This document shows, piece by piece, positions 40,030 to 51,372 of a stretch of 64,000 nt of DNA. Within the stretch, counting starts at the first letter, position 1; the number at the start of each line of letters is the position of its first letter. The stretch covers positions 49,803,501-49,867,500 of the forward strand of contig NC_092523.1 in assembly GCF_037038585.1 (NCBI RefSeq), given 5' to 3'. Origin of the DNA: Patagioenas fasciata (taxonomy: Eukaryota > Chordata > Aves > Columbiformes > Columbidae). Under the pieces are notes generated by a model. The model was not told where the DNA came from. It made no database searches and saw nothing but the letters and a program-made list of their open reading frames with translations. Made by a program: the position numbers and the translations under genes.

Positions 40030-40419
40030 CAAATCTAAACCTAACCCCAACCCCTAACTCCAAATCTAAACCTAACCCCAATCCCTAACCCCAAACCCTA
40101 ACCCCAACCCCTAACCCCAAATCTAAACCTAACCCCAACCCCTAACCCCAAACCCTAACCCCAAATTTAAACCTAACCCCAAATCTAAGCCTAACCCCAA
40201 TTCCTAACCCCAAACCCTAACCCCAAACCCCAACCCCAAATCTAAACCTAACCGCAAATCTAAACCTAACCCCAATCCCTAACCCCAAACCCTAACCCCA
40301 AATCTAAACCTAACCCCAACCCCTAAACCCCAACCCCTAACCCTAAATCTAAACCTAACCCCAATCCCTAACCCCAAACCCTAACCCCAACCCCTCAACC
40401 CAAATCTAAACCTAACCCC
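40030..40419 (-). repeat. Right partner of a 390 bp inverted block
   Basis: This is the reverse complement of 3,861-4,250 with a few substitutions, for example AAATTTAAACC for AAATCTAAACC near 40,165 and CCCCTCAACC for CCCCTAAACC near 40,390. It shares the rare AATTCC, CTAAGCC and CCGCAAATC markers in the same order. Confidence 0.75.
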
Positions 40420-42883
40420 AACCCCTAACCCCAAATCTAAACCTAACCCCAACCCCTAACCCCAAACCCTAAACCCAAATCTAAACCTAACCCCAACCCC
40501 TAAACCCCAACCCCTAACCCCAAATCTAAACCTAACCCCAAACCCTAACCCCAAATCTAAACCTAACCCCAATCCCTAACCCCAAACCCTAACCCCAACC
40601 CCAAACCCCAAATCTAAACCTAACCCCAATCCCTAACCCCAAACCCTAACCCCAACCCCTAAACCCAAATCTAAACCTAACCCCAACCCCTAAACCTCAA
40701 CCCCTAACCCCAAATCTAAACCTAACCCCAATCCCTAACCCCAACCCTTAACCCCAACCCCTAAACCCAAATCTAAACCTAACCCCAACCCCTAAACCCC
40801 AACCCCTAATCCCAAATCTAAACCTAACCCCAAACCCTAACCCCAAATCTAAACCTAACCCCAATCCCTAACCCCAAACCCTAACCCCAACCCCTAACTC
40901 CAAATCTAAACCTAACCCCAATCCCTAACCCCAAACCCTAACCCCAACCCCTAACCCCAAATCTAAACCTAACCCCAACCCCTAACCCCAAACCCTAACC
41001 CCAAATCTAATCCTAACCCCAACCCCTAAACCCCAACCCCTAACCCCAAATCTAAACCTAACCCCAACCCCTAACCCCAAATCTAAACCTAACCCCAATA
41101 CCTAACCCCAACCCCTAAACCCCAAACCCTAACCCCAAATCTAAACCTAACCCCAACCCCTAACCCCAACCCCTAACCCCAAATCTAAACCTAACCTCAA
41201 CCCCTAACCTTAACCCCTAAACCCAACCCCTAACCCCAACCCCTAACCGCAAATCTAAACCTAACCCCAAATCAAAACCTAACCCCAACCCCTAACTCCA
41301 AATCCATACCTAACCCCAATCCCTAACCCCAACCCCTAACCCCAACGCCTAACACCAAATCTAAACCTAACCCCAAATCTAAGCCTAACCCCAACCCCTA
41401 ACCCCAAATCTAAACCTAACCCCAACCCCCAACCCCAAATTTAAACCTAACCCCAAATCTAAACCTAACCCCAATCCCTAACCCCAAACCCTAACCCCAA
41501 CCCCTAACCCCAAATCTAAACCTAACCCCAATCCCTAACCCCAAACCCTAACCCCAAATCTAAACCTAACCCCAACCCCTAAACCCCAACCCCTAACCCC
41601 AAATCTAAACCTAACCCCAATCCCTAACTCCAAATCTAAACCTAACCTCAACCCCTAAACCCCAACCCCTAACTCCAAATCTAAACCTAACCCCAATCCC
41701 TAACCCCAAACCCTAACCCCAAATCTAAACCTAACCCCAACCCCTAAACCCCAATCCCTAACCCCAAATCTAAACCTAACCCCAACCCCTAACTCCAAAT
41801 CTAAACCTAACCCCAATCCCTAACCCCAAATCTAAACCTAACCCCAACCCCTAACCCCAAACCCTAACCCCAAATCTAAACCTAACCCCAACCTTTAAAC
41901 CCCAACCCCTAAACCCAAATCTAAACCTAACCCCAACCCCCAACCCCAAATCTAAACCTAACCCCAATCCCTAACCCCAACCCCTAAACCCCAACCCCTA
42001 ACCCCAAATCTAAACCTAACCCCAACCCCTAACCCCAACCCCTAACCCCAAATCTAAACCTAACCTCAACCCCTAACCCCAACCCCTAACACCAACCCCT
42101 AACCCCAACCCCTAACCCCAAATCTAAACCTATCCCCAAATCTAAACCTAACCCCAACCCCTAACTCCAAATCTAAACCTAACCCCAATCCCTAACCCCA
42201 AACCTTAACCCCAACCCCTAACCCCAAATCTAAACCTAACCCCAACCCCTAACCCCAAGCCCCAACCCCAAATTTAAACCAAACCCCAAATCTAAACCTA
42301 ACCCCAATCCCTAACCCCAACCCCTAACCCCAAATCTAAACCTAACCCCAATCCCTAACCCCAAACCCTAACCCCAACCCCTAAACCCAAATCTAAACCT
42401 AACCCCAAATCTAAACCTAACCCCAACCCCTAACCCCAACCCCTAACCCCAAATCTAAACCTAACCCTAATCCCTAACCCCAAACCCTAACCCTAACCCC
42501 TAACCCCAAATCTAAACCTAACCCCAACCCCTAACCCCAAACCCTAAACCCCAACCCCTAACCCCAAATCTAAGCCTAACCCCAACCCCTAACCCCAACC
42601 CCTAACCCCAAATCTAAACCTAACCCCAATCCCTAAACCCAAACCCCTAACCCCAAATCTAAACCTAACCCCAACCCCTAACCCCAAATCTAAACCTAAC
42701 CCCAATCCCTAACCCCAAACCCTAACCCCAACCCCTAACCCCAAATCTAAACCTAACCCCAATCCCTAACCCCAAACCCTAACCCCAAATCTAAACCTAA
42801 CCCCAACCCCTAAACCCCAACCCCTAACCCCAAATCTAAACCTAACCCCAAATCTAAACCTAACCCCAACCCCTAACTCCAAA

Positions 42884-42892
42884 TCTTGCTAC
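42884..42892. other. Boundary between telomere-like array and 1.7 kb satellite
   Basis: The C-rich array ends with CTAACTCCAAATCT and passes directly into TGCTACTTCTCCTCC, which is an internal point of the 1.7 kb unit (GTGCTACTTCTCC in other copies). The join lies at 42,886/42,887. There is no spacer, no degraded transition zone and no target-site duplication in view. Confidence 0.9.
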
Positions 42893-44584
42893 TTCTCCTC
42901 CGTTGGCAAATGCTTCACAGTCGCCCTAGGAAAGACGTTTAACAATCGATCTCCAAGAGGAACGAAACACATGATGCCATAAGGCGAAAGAATAGCAGGG
43001 CATCTCTTCACAAGCTTGTCCCTGATCTATAGCTGAGGGCAAACACTTGTGTGCTTGTGGCAGAGCGTGTGTCTTTCCTGGAAGCGTTTGGGAGTTTTGC
43101 TCAGACGCGTGTTTCCTCAAGTTCAAGAATCAAGATCTAGGATACCTGCAGACAGGTGCCTGTTTGTGTGGAGACAGTCTGTTTGAAACTGTGTTCCTCA
43201 GCGCCCGCTCTTTCTCCCCGTCGCTCCACACGCCTGGGAGTCCCTTTCTTTCTCTCCACAAGCACGTGTGTTGACTTCGTCGCACATGTGCATCTGCACA
43301 AGCGTTGAGCTCAGCAGAGCGTGTCTCTTGACACTTGATGTGCGTTGGCTGTGTCTGCGTGCTCCAGTGAAGAGAGAAACGGGAAATCATCTTGGTAGAG
43401 GCAACAAAGCAAAAGCGAGGCAGGATTGACATCTGCTCAACAGAGACGGATTCCCTGCGCTGACACAGTTCACAGTTACACGAGAAGCAATCTGAGCGGT
43501 CCATCGACCGGAGACGTGTTTCCCAAGAGGTCGTTTAGCGAGTGAACAGCAGTGTGCGCGACTTTCAGGAGTGTGCCTGGAAAGTGCCAGAATCACCAGA
43601 GCATCTGTGCAAAAGCTGCTGCCTCTGTGACCGCATTGAGGCACGTTCCCGTGTCTGCGAGTACATAGACGGCTCTTCGCGTTCACTCCGAGGGAAACGG
43701 TCCGCTATTGCTTCTGTGCGTACAGACGCGATTCCCTTGTCTCTTGCGAACACAGGGAACTCTGTGCATCCAAATCTACAGGCTAAGGACGCGTCTGCAT
43801 ATGTTTTGGTGAACAATCGAGTGTGCGTGTTCTGACAGCTGCCTCTATGCAGACGTCTCCACAGAGCCACTTCTGAATGCCCCGCAGCCCAGGACTGAAT
43901 GGATACACTAACAAGTGCACCGGTGTGAGCAAGCACATATGCAGAAGGACGTCTTTCATCTCACAGAAGCGCGAACGTCTTGGCGTTCAAGCACATGGCA
44001 GAAACAAGGTGTGAACAGATGAGCTGCTGCTATTTTCTCCGTTCGGCATGCTTCGTTGTAGCTCTCTTGCCGGTCGCCGGCTTAGCGGCTTGCTTTGCGC
44101 GACTAGGTCTGCGGAGAGAAGGAGATAGCGCCGGAAACCTTGCCTTTTGCCTTCTTCGGCGCTGGAACCTGGTTGCTGCGCCTTCTCTTTGTCCATGTGC
44201 ACACACACGATTCCTCAGCGAAAACCATGCAGAAACCTTTCCACGAGTACCCAGGGATGTGCACCCAGCACCACCTGCACGCACACGCAGCTAGAGAAAA
44301 GCACCTACCTTTTCACACACTGATGCCTAAGCAAACGCGTGGCCACACACACGCACACATCCGCAAGCGCGCCTACTCCCATCTATTGAGGGAAAGACGG
44401 ACGAGCAACGTCCTGACAGGCTTGAGGGGAAAAACGTCCGTTGATGGTTGGCGTACTGCACGCCCGCCTACGGGGCTGCAGGGGAATCCACATTTGGAAG
44501 GTACCTGAAGATGTGTGCCTGTTCTTGGAGCTCCGCTAGTAGGGTAGCAAAGACACTCGTAGGCAGTACTGAATGCTGCTCCGT
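42888..44584. repeat. Satellite copy 1 (edge copy)
   Basis: This edge copy abuts the telomere-like array. Private differences include CCGTTGG for CCGCTGG (42,900), GAGTACCC for GAGCACCC (about 44,245), CACCTGC for CACGTGC (about 44,274) and GAGCAAGCAC for GAGCAACCAC (about 43,930). It shares CTGAATGG and CATATGCAG with copy 3. CA-rich tracts lie at 44,194-44,208 and 44,341-44,360. More private changes than inner copies is the usual picture at an array edge. Confidence 0.95.
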
Positions 44585-46281
44585 GCTACTTCTCCTCCGC
44601 TGGCAAATGCTTCACAGTCGCCCGAGGAAAGACATTTAACAATCGATCTCCAAGAGGAACGAAACACATGATGCCATAAGGCGAAAGAATAGCAGGGCAT
44701 CTCTTCACAAGCTTGTCCCTGATCTATAGCTGAGGGCAAACACTTGTGTGCTTGTGGCAGAGCGTGTGTCTTTCCTGGAAGCGTTTGGGAGTTTTGCTCA
44801 GACACGTGTTTCCTCAAGTTCAAGAATCAAGATCTAGGATACCTGCAGACAGGTGCCTGTTTGTGTGGAGACAGTCTGTTTGAAACTGTGTTCCTCAGCG
44901 CCCGCTCTTTCTCCCCGTCGCTCCACACGCCTGGGAGTCCCTTTCTTTCTCTCCACAAGCACGTGTGTTGACTTCGTCGCACATGTGCATCTGCACAAGC
45001 GTTGAGCTCAGCAGAGCGTGTCTCTTGACACTTGATGTGCGTTGGCTGTGTCTGCGTGCTCCAGTGAAGAGAGAAACGGGAAATCATCTTGGTAGAGGCA
45101 ACAAAGCAAAAGCGAGGCAGGATTGACATCTGCTCAACAGAGACGGATTCCCTGCGCTGACACAGTTCACAGTTACACGAGAAGCAATCTGAGCGGTCCG
45201 TCGACCGGAGACGTGTTTCCCAAGAGGTCGTTTAGCGAGTGAACAGCAGTGTGCGCGACTTTCAGGAGTGTGCCTGGAAAGTGCCAGAATCACCAGAGCA
45301 TCTGTGCAAAAGCTGCTGCCTCTGTGACCGCATTGAGGCACGTTCCCGTGTCTGCGAGTACATAGACGGCTCTTCGCGTTCACTCCGAGGGAAACGGTCC
45401 GCTATTGCTTCTGTGCGTACAGACGCGATTCCCTTGTCTCTTGCGAACACAGGGAACTCTGTGCATCCAAATCTACAGGCTAAGGACGCGTCTGCATATG
45501 TTTTGGTGAACAATCGAGTGTGCGTGTTCTGACAGCTGCCTCTATGCAGACGTCTCCACAGAGCCACTTCTGAATGCCCCGCAGCCCAGGACTGAAGGGA
45601 TACACTAACAAGTGCACCGGTGTGAGCAACCACATACGCAGAAGGACGTCTTTCATCTCACAGAAGCGCGAACGTCTTGGCGTTCAAGCACATGGCAGAA
45701 ACAAGGTGTGAACAGATGAGCTGCTGCTATTTTCTCCGTTCGGCATGCTTGGTTGTAGCTCTCTTGCCGGTCGCCGGCTTAGCGGCTTGCTTTGCGCGAC
45801 TAGGTCTGCGGAGAGAAGGAGATAGCGCCGGAAACCTTGCCTTTTGCCTTCTTCGGCGCTGGAACCTGGTTGCTGCGCCTTCTCTTTGTCCATGTGCACA
45901 CACACGATTCCTCAGCGAAAACCATGCAGAAACCTTTCCACGAGCACCCAGGGATGTGCACCCAGCACCACGTGCACGCACACGCAGCTAGAGAAAAGCA
46001 CCTACCTTTTCACACACTGATGCCTAAGCAAACGCGTGGCCACACACACGCACACATCCGCAAGCGCGCCTACTCCCATCTATTGAGGGAAAGACGGACG
46101 AGCAACGTCCTGACAGGCTTGAGGGGAAAAACGTCCGTTGATGGTTGGCGTACTGCACGCCCGCCTACGGGGCTGCAGGGGAATCCACATTTGGAAGGTA
46201 CCTGAAGATGTGTGCCTGTTCTTGGAGCTCCGCTAGTAGGGTAGCAAAGACACTCGTAGGCAGTACTGAATGCTGCTCCGT
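44585..46281. repeat. Satellite copy 2
   Basis: This copy is marked by GCCCGAGG for GCCCTAGG and AGACATTT for AGACGTTT (about 44,620-44,635), and by CAGACACG for CAGACGCG (about 44,800). It carries GGTCCGTCG, which is shared only with copy 3, and GCTTGGTTG. The GTCCGTCG change removes the ATG of the minus-strand frame seen in other copies. Confidence 0.95.
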
Positions 46282-47978
46282 GCTACTTCTCCTCCGCTGG
46301 CAAATGCTTCACAGTCGCCCTAGGAAAGACGTTTAACAATCGATCTCCAAGAGGAACGAAACACATGATGCCATAAGGCGAAAGAATAGCAGGGCATCTC
46401 TTCACAAGCTTGTCCCTGATCTATAGCTGAGGGCAAACACTTGTGTGCTTGTGGGAGAGCGTGTGTCTTTCCTGGAAGCGTTTGGGAGTTTTGCTCAGAC
46501 GCGTGTTTCCTCAAGTTCAAGAATCAAGATCTAGGATACCTGCAGACAGGTGCCTGTTTGTGTGGAGACAGTCTGTTTGAAACTGTGTTCCTCAGCGCCC
46601 GCTCTTTCTCCCCGTCGCTCCACACGCCTGGGAGTCCCTTTCTTTCTCTCCACAAGCACGTGTGTTGACTTCGTCGCACATGTGCATCTGCACAAGCGTT
46701 GAGCTCAGCAGAGCGTGTCTCTTGACACTTGATGTGCGTTGGCTGTGTCTGCGTGCTCCAGTGAAGAGAGAAACGGGAAATCATCTTGGTAGAGGCAACA
46801 AAGCAAAAGCGAGGCAGGATTGACATCTGCTCAACAGAGACGGATTCCCTGCGCTGACACAGTTCACAGTTACACGAGAAGCAATCTGAGCGGTCCGTCG
46901 ACCGGAGACGTGTTTCCCAAGAGGTCGTTTAGCGAGTGAACAGCAGTGTGCGCGACTTTCAGGAGTGTGCCTGGAAAGTGCCAGAATCACCAGAGCATCT
47001 GTGCAAAAGCTGCTGCCTCTGTGACCGCATTGAGGCACGTTCCCGTGTCTGCGAGTACATAGACGGCTCTTCGCGTTCACTCCGAGGGAAACGGTCCGCT
47101 ATTGCTTCTGTGCGTACAGACGCGATTCCCTTGTCTCTTGCGAACACAGGGAACTCTGTGCATCCAAATCTACAGGCTAAGGACGCGTCTGCATATGTTT
47201 TGGTGAACAATCGAGTGTGCGTGTTCTGACAGCTGCCTCTATGCAGACGTCTCCACAGAGCCACTTCTGAATGCCCCGCAGCCCAGGACTGAATGGATAC
47301 ACTAACAAGTGCACCGGTGTGAGCAACCACATATGCAGAAGGACGTCTTTCATCTCACAGAAGCGCGAACGTCTTGGCGTTCAAGCACATGGCAGAAACA
47401 AGGTGTGAACAGATGAGCTGCTGCTATTTTCTCCGTTCGGCATGCTTGGTTGTAGCTCTCTTGCCGGTCGCCGGCTTAGCGGCTTGCTTTGCGCGACTAG
47501 GTCTGCGGAGAGAAGGAGATAGCGCCGGAAACCTTGCCTTTTGCCTTCTTCGGCGCTGGAACCTGGTTGCTGCGCCTTCTCTTTGTCCATGTGCACACAC
47601 ACGATTCCTCAGCGAAAACCATGCAGAAACCTTTCCACGAGCACCCAGGGATGTGCACCCAGCACCACGTGCACGCACACGCAGCTAGAGAAAAGCACCT
47701 ACCTTTTCACACACTGATGCCTAAGCAAACGCGTGGCCACACACACGCACACATCCGCAAGCGCGCCTACTCCCATCTATTGAGGGAAAGACGGACGAGC
47801 AACGTCCTGACAGGCTTGAGGGGAAAAACGTCCGTTGATGGTTGGCGTACTGCACGCCCGCCTACGGGGCTGCAGGGGAATCCACATTTGGAAGGTACCT
47901 GAAGATGTGTGCCTGTTCTTGGAGCTCCGCTAGTAGGGTAGCAAAGACACTCGTAGGCAGTACTGAATGCTGCTCCGT
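46282..47978. repeat. Satellite copy 3
   Basis: It carries GTGGGAGAG (for GTGGCAGAG), GGTCCGTCG as in copy 2, CTGAATGG and CATATGCAG as in copy 1, and GCTTGGTTG. It therefore combines copy 1 and copy 2 variants. Confidence 0.95.
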
Positions 47979-49675
47979 GCTACTTCTCCTCCGCTGGCAA
48001 ATGCTTCACAGTCGCCCTAGGAAAGACGTTTAACAATCGATCTCCAAGAGGAACGAAACACATGATGCCATAAGGCGAAAGAATAGCAGGGCATCTCTTC
48101 ACAAGCTTGTCCCTGATCTATAGCTGAGGGCAAACACTTGTGTGCTTGTGGGAGAGCGTGTGTCTTTCCTGGAAGTGTTTGGGAGTTTTGCTCAGACGCG
48201 TGTTTCCTCAAGTTCAAGAATCAAGATCTAGGATACCTGCAGACAGGTGCCTGTTTGTGTGGAGACAGTCTGTTTGAAACTGTGTTCCTCAGCGCCCGCT
48301 CTTTCTCCCCGTCGCTCCACACGCCTGGGAGTCCCTTTCTTTCTCTCCACAAGCACGTGTGTTGACTTCGTCGCACATGTGCATCTGCACAAGCGTTGAG
48401 CTCAGCAGAGCGTGTCTCTTGACACTTGATGTGCGTTGGCTGTGTCTGCGTGCTCCAGTGAAGAGAGAAACGGGAAATCATCTTGGTAGAGGCAACAAAG
48501 CAAAAGCGAGGCAGGATTGACATCTGCTCAACAGAGACGGATTCCCTGCGCTGACACAGTTCACAGTTACACGAGAAGCAATCTGAGCGGTCCATCGACC
48601 GGAGACGTGTTTCCCAAGAGGTCGTTTAGCGAGTGAACAGCAGTGTGCGCGGCTTTCAGGAGTGTGCCTGGAAAGTGCCAGAATCACCAGAGCATCTGTG
48701 CAAAAGCTGCTGCCTCTGTGACCGCATTGAGGCACGTTCCCGTGTCTGCGAGTACATAGATGGCTCTTCGCGTTCACTCCGAGGGAAACGGTCCGCTATT
48801 GCTTCTGTGCGTACAGACGCGATTCCCTTGTCTCTTGCGAACACAGGGAACTCTGTGCATCCAAATCTACAGGCTAAGGACGCGTCTGCATATGTTTTGG
48901 TGAACAATCGAGTGTGCGTGTTCTGACAGCTGCCTCTATGCAGACGTCTCCACAGAGCCACTTCTGAATGCCCCGCAGCCCAGGACTGAAGGGATACACT
49001 AACAAGTGCACCGGTGTGAGCAACCACATATGCAGAAGGACGTCTTTCATCTCACAGAAGCGCGAACGTCTTGGCGTTCAAGCACATGGCAGAAACAAGG
49101 TGTGAACAGATGAGCTGCTGCTATTTTCTCCGTTCGGCATGCTTCGTTGTAGCTCTCTTGCCGGTCGCCAGCTTAGCGGCTTGCTTTGCGCGACTAGGTC
49201 TGCGGAGAGAAGGAGATAGCGCCGGAAACCTTGCCTTTTGCCTTCTTCGGCGCTGGAACCTGGTTGCTGCGCCTTCTCTTTGTCCATGTGCACACACACG
49301 ATTCCTCAGCGAAAACCATGCAGAAACCTTTCCACGAGCACCCAGGGATGTGCACCCAGCACCACGTGCACGCACACGCAGCTAGAGAAAAGCACCTACC
49401 TTTTCACACACTGATGCCTAAGCAAACGCGTGGCCACACACACGCACACATCCGCAAGCGCGCCTACTCCCATCTATTGAGGGAAAGACGGACGAGCAAC
49501 GTCCTGACAGGCTTGAGGGGAAAAACGTCCGTTGATGGTTGGCGTACTGCACGCCCGCCTACGGGACTGCAGGAGAATCCACATTTGGAAGGTACCTGAA
49601 GATGTGTGCCTGTTCTTGGAGCTCCGCTAGTAGGGTAGCAAAGACACTCGTAGGCAGTACTGAATGCTGCTCCGT
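47979..49675. repeat. Satellite copy 4
   Basis: It carries GTGGGAGAG, GGAAGTGTT, GCGCGGCTTTC, a private ACATAGATGG (about 48,765), CATATGCAG, GTCGCCAGC, and GGGACTGCAGGAGAATC. Several of these reappear together only in copy 12, eight units away. Confidence 0.95.
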
Positions 49676-51372
49676 GCTACTTCTCCTCCGCTGGCAAATG
49701 CTTCACAGTCGCCCTAGGAAAGACGTTTAACAATCGATCTCCAAGAGGAACGAAACACATGATGCCATAAGGCGAAAGAATAGCAGGGCATCTCTTCACA
49801 AGCTTGTCCCTGATCTATAGCTGAGGGCAAACACTTGTGTGCTTGTGGCAGAGCGTGTGTCTTTCCTGGAAGTGTTTGGGAGTTTTGCTCAGACGCGTGT
49901 TTCCTCAAGTTCAAGAATCAAGATCTAGGATACCTGCAGACAGGTGCCTGTTTGTGTGGAGACAGTCTGTTTGAAACTGTGTTCCTCAGCGCCCGCTCTT
50001 TCTCCCCGTCGCTCCACACGCCTGGGAGTCCCTTTCTTTCTCTCCACAAGCACGTGTGTTGACTTCGTCGCACATGTGCATCTGCACAAGCGTTGAGCTC
50101 AGCAGAGCGTGTCTCTTGACACTTGATGTGCGTTGGCTGTGTCTGCCTGCTCCAGTGAAGAGAGAAACGGGAAATCATCTTGGTAGAGGCAACAAAGCAA
50201 AAGCGAGGCAGGATTGACATCTGCTCAACAGAGACGGATTCCCTGCGCTGACACAGTTCACAGTTACACGAGAAGCAATCTGAGCGGTCCATCGACCGGA
50301 CACGTGTTTCCCAAGAGGTCGTTTAGCGAGTGAACAGCAGTGTGCGCGACTTTCAGGAGTGTGCCTGGAAAGTGCCAGAATCACCAGAGCATCTGTGCAA
50401 AAGCTGCTGCCTCTGTGACCGCATTGAGGCACGTTCCCGTGTCTGCGAGTACATAGACGGCTCTTCGCGTTCACTCCGAGGGAAACGGTCCGCTATTGCT
50501 TCTGTGCGTACAGACGCGATTCCCTTGTCTCTTGCGAACACAGGGAACTCTGTGCATCCAAATCTACAGGCTAAGGACGCGTCTGCATATGTTTTGGTGA
50601 ACAATCGAGTGTGCGTGTTCTGACAGCTGCCTCTATGCAGACGTCTCCACAGAGCCACTTCTGAATGCCCCGCAGCCCAGGACTGAAGGGATACACTAAC
50701 AAGTGCACCGGTGTGAGCAACTACATACGCAGAAGGACGTCTTTCATCTCACAGAAGCGCGAACGTCTTGGCGTTCAAGCACATGGCAGAAACAAGGTGT
50801 GAACAGATGAGCTGCTGCTATTTTCTCCGTTCGGCATGCTTGGTTGTAGCTCTCTTGCCGGTCGCCGGCTTAGCGGCTTGCTTTGCGCGACTAGGTCTGC
50901 GGAGAGAAGGAGATAGCGCCGGAAACCTTGCCTTTTGCCTTCTTCGGCGCTGGAACCTGGTTGCTGCGCCTTCTCTTTGTCCATGTGCACACACACGATT
51001 CCTCAGCGAAAACCATGCAGAAACCTTTCCACGAGCACCCAGGGATGTGCACCCAGCACCACGTGCACGCACACGCAGCTAGAGAAAAGCACCTACCTTT
51101 TCACACACTGATGCCTAAGCAAACGCGTGGCCACACACACGCACACATCCGCAAGCGCGCCTACTCCCATCTATTGAGGGAAAGACGGACGAGCAACGTC
51201 CTGACAGGCTTGAGGGGAAAAACGTCCGTTGGTGGTTGGCGTACTGCACGCCCGCCTACGGGGCTGCAGGGGAATCCACATTTGGAAGGTACCTGAAGAT
51301 GTGTGCCTGTTCTTGGAGCTCCGCTAGTAGGGTAGCAAAGACACTCGTAGGCAGTACTGAATGCTGCTCCGT
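49676..51372. repeat. Satellite copy 5
   Basis: It carries GGAAGTGTT with GTGGCAGAG, a private TCTGCCTGC for TCTGCGTGC (about 50,144), CCGGACACG for CCGGAGACG (about 50,287), GCAACTACATACG, GCTTGGTTG, and TTGGTGGTTGG shared with copy 7. Confidence 0.95.

Larger units (their letters stand above)
17532..42887 (-). repeat. Telomere-like satellite array, C-rich strand on +
   Basis: This is the same family as 1-17,530 but inverted: + strand monomers are AACCCCTAACCCC, AAACCCTAACCCC, AATCCCTAACCCC, AACCCCTAAACCCC and AAATCTAAACCTAACCCC. G is very rare on +. Rarer higher-order elements seen in the left arm also occur here inverted, for example the CCCCAACCCCCAACCCC stretch followed by AAATTTAAACC (about 19,900, 24,190, 28,430, 31,000, 34,425, 36,760, 38,070, 38,810, 41,435) and CCGCAAATC next to CCCCAAACCCCAACCCC (about 22,050, 25,890, 26,970, 29,540, 33,060, 40,240). 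C-rich on + implies that the chromosome interior lies to the right, where the 1.7 kb satellite begins. There is no ORF, no unique spacer and no perfect CCCTAAA run. Confidence 0.95.

Noticed and set aside
1..42887. True functional telomere
   Set aside because: Repeats are degenerate and composite, with no perfect heptamer runs, and the array lies inside the window between other sequence on the right and an inverted array in the middle.
43765..43790. Telomere-like word CCAAATCTACAGGCTAAG inside the 1.7 kb unit as a trace of the telomere-like array
   Set aside because: Only about nine bases agree with CCCCAAATCTAAACC and nothing similar flanks it; chance resemblance.
44190..44365. CA-rich tracts as a microsatellite locus
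   Set aside because: The runs are short and interrupted (CATGTGCACACACAC and CCACACACACGCACACA) and do not vary in length among copies.
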